From NCBI GenBank assembly GCA_003220855.1, contig QHTP01000071.1:1-13981 (forward strand): 13,981 nucleotides of DNA, written 5' to 3'. Origin of the DNA: Gemmatimonadota bacterium. Its GTDB lineage: Bacteria > Gemmatimonadota > Gemmatimonadetes > Gemmatimonadales > GWC2-71-9. Below the pieces are notes generated by a model, which saw only the letters and a list, made by a program, of their open reading frames with translations, made no database searches and was not told the DNA's origin. A program made the translations under genes and the position numbers. How positions within the stretch are numbered: position 1 is the stretch's first letter; the number at the start of each line of letters is the position of its first letter. Shown here piece after piece: positions 6,720 to 13,725 of this stretch.

Positions 6720-6760
6720 GGGAACGCGCGAAACTAACGCCCGGATTTGAGGTTGAGCAA
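6720..6760. promoter_or_regulatory. Divergent 41-bp region, kinase and GWxTD genes
   Basis: This short gap must hold or adjoin the promoters of two divergent genes. For the plus-strand gene, GAGG at 6749-6752 lies 8 nt before the GTG at 6761 and is a credible Shine-Dalgarno site. On the minus strand, CGTTAGTTTCGCG lies 13-20 nt before the kinase ATG and resembles the TGTTAGC motif seen upstream of other genes here. No kinase Shine-Dalgarno site is visible. Confidence 0.35.
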
Positions 6761-8128
6761 GTGAGACCAGCGGTGGTGGCATTTCTCCTGTGCGCCGCAG
6801 CCGGGTGCAGCTCCGCGCCGCGGCCGGTGGCTGGAGCGCGCCCCGATCCCGGCGCGGCTGTTTCCACGGGGCTCGACGCGGGCAGTGTGTACGGATCCTT
6901 GGGGCTCCTGGTCGGCGGCCCCGCGCTCCCGTTCGTCGCGACCGTGCGCTATTTCGCCGATGCCGCGCCGGACTCCACGCTGGCCCTGTTCGCGCTGTCG
7001 CTCGCCAACCACGCGCTCACCTTCCAGCGCGACGGCAGCGGCTTCGCGGCCCAATATCGTGTGGACGTGGTGTTTCGCGGCGACAGCGGCGCCATGCGAC
7101 AGTTCGCAACCGACGAGACGGTGCGCGTGCGAACCCTGCAGGAGACGAACCGGTCCGACGAGAGCGTGATTTACCAGCAGTTCATCGCCGTGCGCCCGGG
7201 CCTCTATCACGTCGACGTCACGGTCCGCGACCGCAACGGAACCGCGGTGTCGCACGCGCAGCGTGCCGACACCGCGCCTCGGTTGGCGGGGCAGGGGATG
7301 AGCGCGCCGCTCGCCGTGTATCAGGGTCCGGGGCGGACCCGGCTCGCCGACGTGCCCAAGCTCCTCGCGAACCCCCGTGCCGCCGTGTCCTACGGCGCCG
7401 ACTCGCTCCGTTTCTACGTGGAGGCGTACGGCATGCCCCGCGGGGCGCGCCTCGCCGCGCGCGCGCTCGATCAGGCCGGGCACGAGGTCTGGCACGACAC
7501 GGTGGCGCTGACCGGCACGGACTCCGTTGCCAGTACGCTCGCCGTGCTGCGCCCGGGCGATGTGCCCGTGGGTCAAGGCCGGTTCGAGGTGAGTCTGGTC
7601 GGCGCGGGTGCGGCGGGTGCCGCCGGCGCTCGCTCCACCCCCTTCCTCGTCAGCTTCTCCGAGCAATGGGCCATCACCAGCTACGACCAGATGATCAGCC
7701 TGCTGCGCTACTTCGAGCGCCAGGACTGGGTGGAGAAGCTGCGTCATGCCCCGCCCGAGCAGCGCCCGGCGGTGTGGCGCGAGTTCTATACGGCGACCGA
7801 CCCGACCCCAGCGACGCCGGAGAACGAGGCGCTGGAGGCGTATTTCCGTCGGATCCAGATCGCCAACCAGCGGTTTCGCGAGGCGGGCGACCCCGGCTGG
7901 CTCACCGACCGCGGCGAGGTATACGTCACGCTCGGTGACGCGGACGACGTGTTCGATTTCAACACGGATGCCTCGCGTGCCGGCGTGCGCGGCATCCGCT
8001 GGACCTACAACTCGCTACGGTTGACGCTCTTTTTCCAGGATCAGAACGGCTTTGGCCGCTACCGCCTGACGCCCCTGTCGCGGGCCGAATTCCAGCGCGC
8101 CGCGGCGCAGGTGCGTCGCCGCCAGTGA
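6761..8128 (+). CDS. GWxTD-domain lipoprotein
   Basis: This 455-residue protein starts at GTG with GAGG 8 nt upstream. The N-terminus VRPAVVAFLLCAAAGC is a lipoprotein signal with lipobox A-A-G-Cys16, so the mature protein is predicted to be lipid-anchored in the envelope. The middle is beta-rich. The C-terminal quarter carries the namesake motif G379-W-L-T-D383 followed by RGEVYVTLGDADDVFDF, and ends in RWTYNSLRLTLFFQDQNGFGRYRL, both typical of the GWxTD domain (TIGR04514) known from Gemmatimonadota, Acidobacteriota and Bacteroidota. The domain's molecular role is not established. The stop overlaps the start of the lytic transglycosylase gene (GTGA), so the two are translationally coupled and probably act in the same envelope process. 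Confidence 0.92.
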   Translation: MRPAVVAFLLCAAAGCSSAPRPVAGARPDPGAAVSTGLDAGSVYGSLGLLVGGPALPFVATVRYFADAAPDSTLALFALSLANHALTFQRDGSGFAAQYRVDVVFRGDSGAMRQFATDETVRVRTLQETNRSDESVIYQQFIAVRPGLYHVDVTVRDRNGTAVSHAQRADTAPRLAGQGMSAPLAVYQGPGRTRLADVPKLLANPRAAVSYGADSLRFYVEAYGMPRGARLAARALDQAGHEVWHDTVALTGTDSVASTLAVLRPGDVPVGQGRFEVSLVGAGAAGAAGARSTPFLVSFSEQWAITSYDQMISLLRYFERQDWVEKLRHAPPEQRPAVWREFYTATDPTPATPENEALEAYFRRIQIANQRFREAGDPGWLTDRGEVYVTLGDADDVFDFNTDASRAGVRGIRWTYNSLRLTLFFQDQNGFGRYRLTPLSRAEFQRAAAQVRRRQ

Positions 8129-10362
8129 CGCGGGCGGGGGTCATCGTCCGGCTCAGCGCCGCGGCCCTGCTCTCGGTGCCCCTCGCCGCGGTTGCGCAGA
8201 CCACTCCCGATCTCGCTGCTGAGCGCGCCGAGTCGCTGCGGCTCTCCGGCCGGCCGTGGCACGCCGCGGAGACGTTGCTCGCGGCCGCGGCGCGGGAGCC
8301 GCGCCTCAACGCCACGTTCATTGTAGAAGGGGCCAAGGCCGAGCTGCACGCCCGTCGCTACGATCGCGCACGCAGCCTGCTCGTGGGACAGCCGTGGCTG
8401 GAGGACTACGCCGGCGGCGAGGCCCTCGCCGTGCTGGCCGAGGCGGAAGCGCGGCTCGGGCTCGCCACGTCCGCCGGGCACTACGCGGCGGCGCGCGCGC
8501 GCGCGACCGGGGTGCGGGCGGCGTTGCTCGCCGTGCGCGAGGGGCTCGCGTGGGAGGTGGCGGGAGAGCGCGATTCGGCTGCGGCCGCGTACGCCGCGGC
8601 GCGTGGGGCGGGTCTCGCGTCGATCGATCCGTGGCTGCGGGTCCGTCAGGCGCGGGTCACGCGCGACACGGCGACGGCCTTCCGCCTGCTCGCGGACTTG
8701 CCGCCCCCCGCGGCGCGGGAGGCCGGCGCCGCGCGGGCCCAGGCGCTGCTCGCGGCGGGTGACTCCGCCGCCGCGCTCGAGGCCCTGGCCCAGGCGGGTC
8801 GCTCGCTCGACGTCGCGCGGCTGGCCCGGGCCTTGGGCGACTCGAGTCGTGCGCGCGACGCCCTGTACGCGCTCATGGCGCGGGCGCCCGAGTCGGACGA
8901 CGCCGCGGCCGCGGTCGGCGTCGCGCTCGCCGGGCTGGCGCCGCGCACGCCTCCGGAGTATGTCGCGCTCGCGCGCGCGATGAAATCTCATGGCGGGGGC
9001 GCCGATGCCCGGCTCGAGGTCGAGCGTGCGCTGCGCCAGGGGGACTCGAGCGCCGCCACGCTGGTGCTCGCGGGCGAGCTCTTGGCCGGTGCGGGCCGCT
9101 ACCGCGACGCGGAACGGGCCTATCGCGCCGCCACCCGCGACTCCGCGCTCGGCGCGCTCGCGATCTACCGCCGCGCGCGCATCCTCGCGCGGCTGGGCGA
9201 CGCCGGGGCGACCCAGGCGCTCTCCGGCTTCGCGCAGTCGTTTCCCGGCGATACGGCGGCGCCCACCGCCCTCTACGTGCTGGGCGACATGCTGGCCGAC
9301 CGCGGCGAGTGGGCAGAGGCAGCGCGCTGGTTCGACGAGCTGATCGCGCGCTATCCCGCGGACCTGCGCGCGTCGCTGGCTCGGTTCCGTCTGGCCGCGC
9401 AGGCGTTGCGCGACAGCCTGCGGGACAGCGCCAGCGCGCTGTTCCGAGCCGAGGTCGCGGCGGGGGCCCCGCAGCGCATGAGCGCGCGCTTCTGGCTCGG
9501 CAAGCTCGCCCTCCTGTCCGGCGACAGCGCGGGGGCGCGCGCCGCCTGGCTCACGCTGGCGCGCGAGGATTCCGTCGGCTATTACGGCTTACGCGCGCGG
9601 CGCGAGGTGAACCTGCCGCCCCTCCGTTTCGCGGCGGCGCCCGCGCCCGCCCCCTCTGCCGCGATCGCCGCGTCGCTCGGCCGCGTCGACACGCTGCTGC
9701 TCGCCGGTCTCGATACCGCGGCCCAGGCCGAGGTCCGGACCATCCTCGGGCGGGCGCCGCAGCAGGACGTCGACGCGCTCCTGGCGTGGAGTGACGGGCT
9801 CGCGCGCCGGGGCTTCGGGCCGGCGGCGGTGCGGCTCGGTTGGCAGGCCGCGCTCAAGGCGCCCAACGACCCGCGCGTCCTGCGCGCCATCTTCCCCTGG
9901 CCCAACCGCCGCGCCGTCGAGGGAGAGGCGGCGGAGTTCGGCGTCGACCCGTTGCTGCTCGTCGCCATCGTGCGTCAGGAGAGCGTGTTCGATGCCGAGG
10001 CACTCTCGCCCGCCGGCGCCAGGGGGCTCGCGCAGCTGCTGCCCGGCACGGCGGCGCTCACGGCGCGCGGGCTCGACGTGACCTTCTATCCAGAGTGGAT
10101 CACCGTCCCCGACTTGAATCTCCACCTCGGCGCGGCGCACCTGCAGGAGCTGCTGGCGCGCTTTCCCGGTCGGGTCGACGCGTCCGTGGCCGCCTACAAC
10201 GCGGGCACCGCGCCGGTGACGCGCTGGCTCGCTCGCCCGGGAGCCGACGACCCCGACCAGTTCATCGAATCGATTCCGTATCAGGAGACGCGGGGCTACG
10301 TGCGTTCGGTGCTGCGCAACCGGGAGCTCTACCGCGCCCTGTACGTCGTTCCAACTAATTGA
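8125..10362 (+). CDS. Soluble lytic transglycosylase with long helical-repeat region
   Basis: This 745-residue secreted enzyme begins with a Sec signal peptide (VTRAGVIVRLSAAALL, cleavage near AVA-Q at 24/25). Residues about 30-580 are Ala/Arg-rich helical repeats of TPR type, comparable to the superhelical U domain of Slt70. The catalytic GH23 domain occupies about 600-745: RQES with catalytic Glu619, then AEALSPAGARGLAQLLPGTA, and YNAG at 691-694 followed by PVTRWL. Such enzymes cleave the MurNAc-GlcNAc bond of peptidoglycan and form 1,6-anhydroMurNAc. The length exceeds the about 645 residues of E. coli Slt70. The GTG start overlaps the previous stop by 4 bp, giving coupling to the GWxTD lipoprotein. 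Probably periplasmic. Confidence 0.93.
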   Translation: MTRAGVIVRLSAAALLSVPLAAVAQTTPDLAAERAESLRLSGRPWHAAETLLAAAAREPRLNATFIVEGAKAELHARRYDRARSLLVGQPWLEDYAGGEALAVLAEAEARLGLATSAGHYAAARARATGVRAALLAVREGLAWEVAGERDSAAAAYAAARGAGLASIDPWLRVRQARVTRDTATAFRLLADLPPPAAREAGAARAQALLAAGDSAAALEALAQAGRSLDVARLARALGDSSRARDALYALMARAPESDDAAAAVGVALAGLAPRTPPEYVALARAMKSHGGGADARLEVERALRQGDSSAATLVLAGELLAGAGRYRDAERAYRAATRDSALGALAIYRRARILARLGDAGATQALSGFAQSFPGDTAAPTALYVLGDMLADRGEWAEAARWFDELIARYPADLRASLARFRLAAQALRDSLRDSASALFRAEVAAGAPQRMSARFWLGKLALLSGDSAGARAAWLTLAREDSVGYYGLRARREVNLPPLRFAAAPAPAPSAAIAASLGRVDTLLLAGLDTAAQAEVRTILGRAPQQDVDALLAWSDGLARRGFGPAAVRLGWQAALKAPNDPRVLRAIFPWPNRRAVEGEAAEFGVDPLLLVAIVRQESVFDAEALSPAGARGLAQLLPGTAALTARGLDVTFYPEWITVPDLNLHLGAAHLQELLARFPGRVDASVAAYNAGTAPVTRWLARPGADDPDQFIESIPYQETRGYVRSVLRNRELYRALYVVPTN

Positions 10363-10377
10363 CGGCCCGAGACTTAG

Positions 10378-10400
10378 CGACCTGGCCGCCGCGGCCGTCG
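10378..10400 (+). terminator. Possible hairpin terminator after transglycosylase gene
   Basis: CGAC plus GGCCG (10378-10388, with CT bulged) pairs with CGGCC plus GTCG (10392-10400) around a 3-nt loop. It begins 16 bp after the transglycosylase stop. The following bases GGTTGCTTG are not a T tract, so this may be only a structured spacer. Confidence 0.3.
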
Positions 10401-10406
10401 GGTTGC

Positions 10407-10437
10407 TTGACAACGTTTCCGTGGCGCGTCATTTCAT
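10407..10437 (+). promoter_or_regulatory. Candidate promoter of cold-shock gene
   Basis: TTGACA at 10407-10412 is a perfect -35 box. The best -10-like hexamer is TTTCAT at 10432-10437 (four of six), with a long 19-bp spacer. Transcription from here would give a leader of about 70 nt before the cold-shock ATG, in line with structured leaders of csp messages. The -35 is clear; the -10 is weak. Confidence 0.4.
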
Positions 10438-10463
10438 ACCGCGCCCGACATCGGTGCCGGGCC

Positions 10464-10479
10464 GGGTGCGATAGCGCCC
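10464..10479 (+). other. Hairpin in cold-shock mRNA leader
   Basis: GGGTGC at 10464-10469 pairs with GCGCCC at 10474-10479 (one G-T wobble) around the tetraloop GATA. It ends 20 nt before the AGGAGG ribosome-binding site at 10500-10505. Cold-shock leaders are often structured and temperature-responsive; a role here is only inferred. Confidence 0.3.
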
Positions 10480-10513
10480 CAAGGAACGCCAGACTCTGCA
10501 GGAGGCAGAACGA

Positions 10514-10714
10514 ATGTCTAAGGGAAAGGTGAAGTGGTTCAATGACGCGAAGGGGTACGGCTTCATTGAACAGGAGGGCGGCGAGGACGTGTTCGTGCAC
10601 TTCTCGGCCATCCAGATGGACGGCTTCAAGACGCTCGCTGAAGGACAGGTGGTGGAGTTCGAGGTGCAGACTGGCGACAAAGGGTTGCACGCCGCGAACG
10701 TCGTTCGCGTCTAG
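10514..10714 (+). CDS. cspA: Cold-shock protein, CspA family
   Basis: This 66-residue single-domain OB-fold protein binds single-stranded RNA and DNA and acts as an RNA chaperone. It has the two nucleic-acid-binding motifs: RNP1 KGYGFIE (about 13-19) and RNP2 VFVHFSAI (about 26-33), plus the N-terminal KGKVKWFN signature. The length is typical. ATG at 10514 is preceded by AGGAGG at 10500-10505 with an 8-nt spacer, the strongest Shine-Dalgarno site in the window. The gene appears to be its own transcription unit: a TTGACA box lies about 100 bp upstream and a strong intrinsic terminator follows. The paralogue letter is nominal; cold induction is not shown by the sequence. Confidence 0.96.
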   Translation: MSKGKVKWFNDAKGYGFIEQEGGEDVFVHFSAIQMDGFKTLAEGQVVEFEVQTGDKGLHAANVVRV

Positions 10715-10740
10715 TCGGCCCCCGCGCCATTCGGCGTCAC

Positions 10741-10773
10741 CCCCGCCCGCGCGCTCGTCGGGCGGGGTTTTTT
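10741..10773 (+). terminator. Strong intrinsic terminator after cold-shock gene
   Basis: CCCCGCCCG (10741-10749) and CGGGCGGGG (10759-10767) form a perfect 9-bp all-GC stem with a 9-nt loop, followed directly by six T residues (10768-10773). It lies 26 bp after the cold-shock stop codon and is the best terminator in the window. Confidence 0.95.
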
Positions 10774-10812
10774 GATTCTCCCGAGCTTCCTGGCCGCGTT
10801 ATTGTTCGCCCC

Positions 10813-13626
10813 ATGCCGACGCTTTACCTGGTCGACGGGTACGCACTCATCTACCGCGCTTTCTTCGCGATGATCGCGCGTCCCCTGACGACGCGCCGCG
10901 GCGAGAACACCTCGGCCGCGTGGGGCGTGACCAACTTTCTGTTGCGCCTGCTCGAGCGGCGGCGTCCCGACTATCTCGCGTGGGTGCACGACGTCGGAGA
11001 ATCGTTCCGGCACCGGACGTATCCCGAGTACAAGGCGACGCGGGAAAAGCTCAACGCCGAGTTGCAGCAGGACTTCGACCGTTCGGTCGAGCGCATCGAG
11101 CAGATCCTCGACGCCTTCCGCGTGAGCGTGGTGGGGGTCGAAGGCTTCGAGGCGGACGACGTGATCGGCACGCTCGCGACCGCCGCGAGCGCCCGCGGCC
11201 TGCAGGTGGTGATCGTGTCCGGCGACAAGGACTTCTACCAGCTCATCGCGCCGGGCATCGCGCTCCTCAATCCAGGACGGGGCGGTCCCGCCGCCGTCGA
11301 GGAGCATTGGGTGGACCAGGCGAACGCCGGTGAGCGGCTCGGCGTCCCCCCCGAGCGCGTGGTCGACTACCTCGCCCTGGTGGGAGACACGTCGGATAAC
11401 GTCCCGGGGGTGAAGGGCGTCGGCGAGAAGACCGCCCTGGAGCTCCTGAAGACGTTCGGCGATCTCGACGCGATTCTCGCCGGCGCCGCACGGATCCCCG
11501 GCAAGCGGGCCCGCGAGGCGGTGCAGCAGCACGCGGAGCTCGCCCGCCTGTCGCGCGACCTGGTGACCATCCGTCGCGACGTCCCGTTGCCGCTCGATCT
11601 GGAGGCGCAGCGCGTCCGCCCTCCCGATGTCGCGCGCCTCACGGAGCTCTTCACGGAGCTCGAGTTCCGGTCGCTGATCCCGAAGCTGGAGGGACTCCAG
11701 GAGGTCGGCGCGGGGACGCCGGACACCTCCGCGACGGCGGGTGCCCGCTGGGCTGCCGGAGCGGAGGTGTCCGGTGTCCCCGCGCTCGCCTCGGCCGAGC
11801 CCACGATCGTGGACGATCCGGCGCTGCTCGCGACGGTCGTGGCGGAGTGCCGCCGTGCGTCGCTCGTCGCGCTCGATACCGAGACCACGTCGCTCGATCC
11901 GCTGCGCGCCGATCTCGTGGGGATGTCGCTCGCGGTGGCGCCAGGACGCTCCTGGTACCTCCCATTCGCGCATGTCGCACCCGACGGCGAGCTGGCCGGA
12001 GGGACCGCGCCGCAGAATCTGCCGCCGCTCACGAGCGCGGGGCTGGCCCCGCTGCGCGAGCTGCTGAGCGATCCTCGCGTGCACAAGGCCGGACACAACG
12101 TGAAGTACGACTGGCTCGTGCTGCGCCGGGCGGGAGTTGAGCTCGCGGGCGTCGCCTACGACTCCATGCTCGCGAGCTTCGTCCTCGACCCCGGGCGGCG
12201 CTCGCACGCGATCGACGAGTTGGCGCGTGACCGCCTGTCGCTCGTCATGCGGACCTACCCGGAGCTCGTGGGGCGGGGCAAGTCGCAGCGGCCGTTCGCG
12301 GCGGTGCCGGTGGCGGACGCCGCCCGCTACTGCGCGGCCGACAGCGAGATGGTGCTGCGGCTGCGCGCGGCGTTCCAGCCGGAAGTCGAGGATCACCAGC
12401 TCGTCCAATTGCTCGATACGATCGAGCTGCCGCTCCTCCCCGTCCTGGTGGATATGGAGTGGCGCGGCGTGCGGATCGACGTCGAGCGCCTGGGCGAGAT
12501 TTCCCGCACGTTCGCCCGGGAGCTCGCGGAGCTGGAGCGATCGATCTACCGAGCGGCGGGGACCGACTTCAATATCAACTCCACTCCCCAGCTGCGGCAC
12601 GTCCTGTTCGACAAGATTCAGCTCCCGGTCCTGAAGAAGACCAAGACCGGCGCCTCGACGGACTACGAGGTCCTGGAGCATCTCGCGGCCGCGGGCCACG
12701 AAGTGCCCAAGCTGCTGATCGAGTACCGCGAGCTTTCCAAGCTGAAATCCACCTACGTGGACGCGCTGCCCGGCTTCATCAATCCGGCGACCGGCCGGAT
12801 CCACACGAGCTTCAACCAGACCGGCGCCGCAACGGGACGCCTGTCGTCGTCGGACCCGAACCTGCAGAACATCCCCGTGCGCACGCCCCGCGGCGAGGCC
12901 ATCCGCCGCGCGTTCGTCGCGCCGCCCGGCGCGCTGCTCCTTACGGCCGATTACTCCCAGATCGAGCTGCGCTTGTTGGCCCACCTCTCGGGCGACCCGG
13001 CCTTCGTCCGCGCGTTCGAGCAGGGCGGCGACATCCATCGTCAGACCGCGGCGATCATCTTCGGAGTGCCGCAGGAGCAGGTCACGTCCGAGATGCGCGC
13101 GCGTGCCAAGACGATCAACTTCGGCACGATCTATGGACAGGGACCGTTCGCGCTCGCCCGCCAGCTGGGCATCACCCAAGAGGAAGCACGCGCGTTCATT
13201 CAGGAGTACTTCACGCGCTTCGCCGGGGTGCGCGCGTGGCTCGACCGCACGGTGGTGGAGGCGCGCGAGAAAGGATATGTCGAGACACTGTTCGGAAGGC
13301 GCCGCTATGTTCCTGAGCTCAAGGACCGCAACTACAACATCCGGGCGTTCGGCGAGCGCACGGCGACCAATTCTCCGCTTCAGGGATCGGCGGCGGACCT
13401 GATCAAGATCGCGATGGTGCGCATCGCGGCGGCCCTCACAGCGGGCGGTCTCGCGTCGCGCATGATCCTACAAGTACATGATGAGCTTGTACTTGAGGTG
13501 CCGGCCCGTGAGGTGTCAATCGCCACGGAGCTGGTAAAACGCCATATGGAGCGCGCCGCCGACCTGCGGGTGCCACTCGTCGTAACTATCGGCGTTGGAA
13601 TGAATTGGGTCGATGCCAAGGGATAA
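10813..13626 (+). CDS. polA: DNA polymerase I, all three domains intact
   Basis: The 937-residue enzyme fills gaps and removes primers in replication and repair. The N-terminal 5'-nuclease (1 to about 295) has Asp8, FEADDVIG with Asp115/Asp116, and the DNA-binding loop GVKGVGEKTA. The 3'-5' proofreading domain keeps Exo I Asp355/Glu357 (LDTETTSLD), Exo II Asp433 (HNVKYD) and Exo III Tyr506/Asp510. The polymerase domain has motif A DYSQIELRLL with Asp713, O-helix Arg762, Lys766, Phe770 and Tyr774, and motif C VHDE with Asp890/Glu891. Phe770 matches the E. coli Phe762 position. The linker at about 296-330 is low-complexity and encoded by a long palindrome. No Shine-Dalgarno site precedes the ATG (GTTCGCCCC), so initiation may be leaderless. 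Codons near motif C are unusually A/T-ending. Confidence 0.98.
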   Translation: MPTLYLVDGYALIYRAFFAMIARPLTTRRGENTSAAWGVTNFLLRLLERRRPDYLAWVHDVGESFRHRTYPEYKATREKLNAELQQDFDRSVERIEQILDAFRVSVVGVEGFEADDVIGTLATAASARGLQVVIVSGDKDFYQLIAPGIALLNPGRGGPAAVEEHWVDQANAGERLGVPPERVVDYLALVGDTSDNVPGVKGVGEKTALELLKTFGDLDAILAGAARIPGKRAREAVQQHAELARLSRDLVTIRRDVPLPLDLEAQRVRPPDVARLTELFTELEFRSLIPKLEGLQEVGAGTPDTSATAGARWAAGAEVSGVPALASAEPTIVDDPALLATVVAECRRASLVALDTETTSLDPLRADLVGMSLAVAPGRSWYLPFAHVAPDGELAGGTAPQNLPPLTSAGLAPLRELLSDPRVHKAGHNVKYDWLVLRRAGVELAGVAYDSMLASFVLDPGRRSHAIDELARDRLSLVMRTYPELVGRGKSQRPFAAVPVADAARYCAADSEMVLRLRAAFQPEVEDHQLVQLLDTIELPLLPVLVDMEWRGVRIDVERLGEISRTFARELAELERSIYRAAGTDFNINSTPQLRHVLFDKIQLPVLKKTKTGASTDYEVLEHLAAAGHEVPKLLIEYRELSKLKSTYVDALPGFINPATGRIHTSFNQTGAATGRLSSSDPNLQNIPVRTPRGEAIRRAFVAPPGALLLTADYSQIELRLLAHLSGDPAFVRAFEQGGDIHRQTAAIIFGVPQEQVTSEMRARAKTINFGTIYGQGPFALARQLGITQEEARAFIQEYFTRFAGVRAWLDRTVVEAREKGYVETLFGRRRYVPELKDRNYNIRAFGERTATNSPLQGSAADLIKIAMVRIAAALTAGGLASRMILQVHDELVLEVPAREVSIATELVKRHMERAADLRVPLVVTIGVGMNWVDAKG
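11701..11792. repeat. Long near-perfect palindrome inside polA
   Basis: Arms 11708-11732 and 11761-11785 are 25 nt each and pair at 24 of 25 positions; the one exception (11718/11775) is a G-T pair. The 28-nt centre pairs further at CGGC (11735-11738) with GCCG (11755-11758). Beyond a 3-nt imperfect step, GAGG (11701-11704) pairs with CCTC (11789-11792). The 25-nt-arm unit spans 78 nt, exactly 26 codons, and keeps the frame. It encodes the linker between the 5'-nuclease and proofreading domains. It may be a palindromic repeat element that entered the gene in frame. Confidence 0.85.
13471..13495. repeat. 8-bp inverted repeat over polA motif C
   Basis: CAAGTACA (13471-13478) and TGTACTTG (13488-13495) are exact reverse complements around a 9-nt centre. 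They cover the codons for Gln887 to Leu894, including catalytic His889-Asp890-Glu891. Codons 886-895 use CTA, CAA, GTA, CAT, GAT, CTT, GTA and CTT, all ending in A or T, in a gene that otherwise strongly prefers G or C. Confidence 0.6.
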
Positions 13627-13628
13627 GC

Positions 13629-13685
13629 ATGGCTCTTGCAGGAACGGCCTTCTGGGCACTATTCTGGGGCACCGGGTGGTCGTGA
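13629..13685 (+). CDS. Possible 18-codon Trp-rich peptide
   Basis: An ATG 2 bp after the polA stop opens an 18-codon frame encoding MALAGTAFWALFWGTGWS. AAGGGA at 13617-13622, 6 nt before the ATG, could serve as a Shine-Dalgarno site. Three Trp residues at 9, 13 and 17 with Phe8 and Phe12 make the peptide hydrophobic, with aromatics on one helix face. Its TGA lies in the loop of a strong hairpin (13666-13700). It may be a leader peptide, a tiny membrane peptide or chance; such a short frame cannot be proven by sequence alone. Confidence 0.2.
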   Translation: MALAGTAFWALFWGTGWS

Positions 13686-13700
13686 ACCGCTCGGCGCCCC
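13666..13700 (+). terminator. Strong hairpin between polA and pilin genes
   Basis: Two 15-nt arms, 13666-13680 (GGGGCACCGGGTGGT) and 13686-13700 (ACCGCTCGGCGCCCC), pair at 14 of 15 positions counting two G-T wobbles, with a 5-nt loop CGTGA. No T tract follows (TTCGCGCC), so it could end polA transcription weakly, protect the 3' end, or attenuate readthrough into the pilin gene 25 bp further on. Confidence 0.5.
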
Positions 13701-13725
13701 TTCGCGCCCGGAGGGTACGCAGGTG

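Noticed and set aside
8491..8505. Alternating GC run of 15 bases (possible Z-DNA or slippage tract)
   Set aside because: It encodes Ala-Arg-Ala-Arg in a helical-repeat protein and is what the local codon bias gives; no frame disturbance is seen.
9589..10413. 274-codon minus-strand frame antisense to the transglycosylase domain
   Set aside because: Its composition is Arg/Gly/Glu-rich without recognisable motifs, while the plus strand encodes an intact GH23 domain.
10711..13179. Open frame of 822 codons on the minus strand, antisense to polA
   Set aside because: The translation is Arg/Glu/His/Gly-rich low-complexity with no domain, as expected for antisense frames in very GC-rich genes; polA on the plus strand has every family motif.
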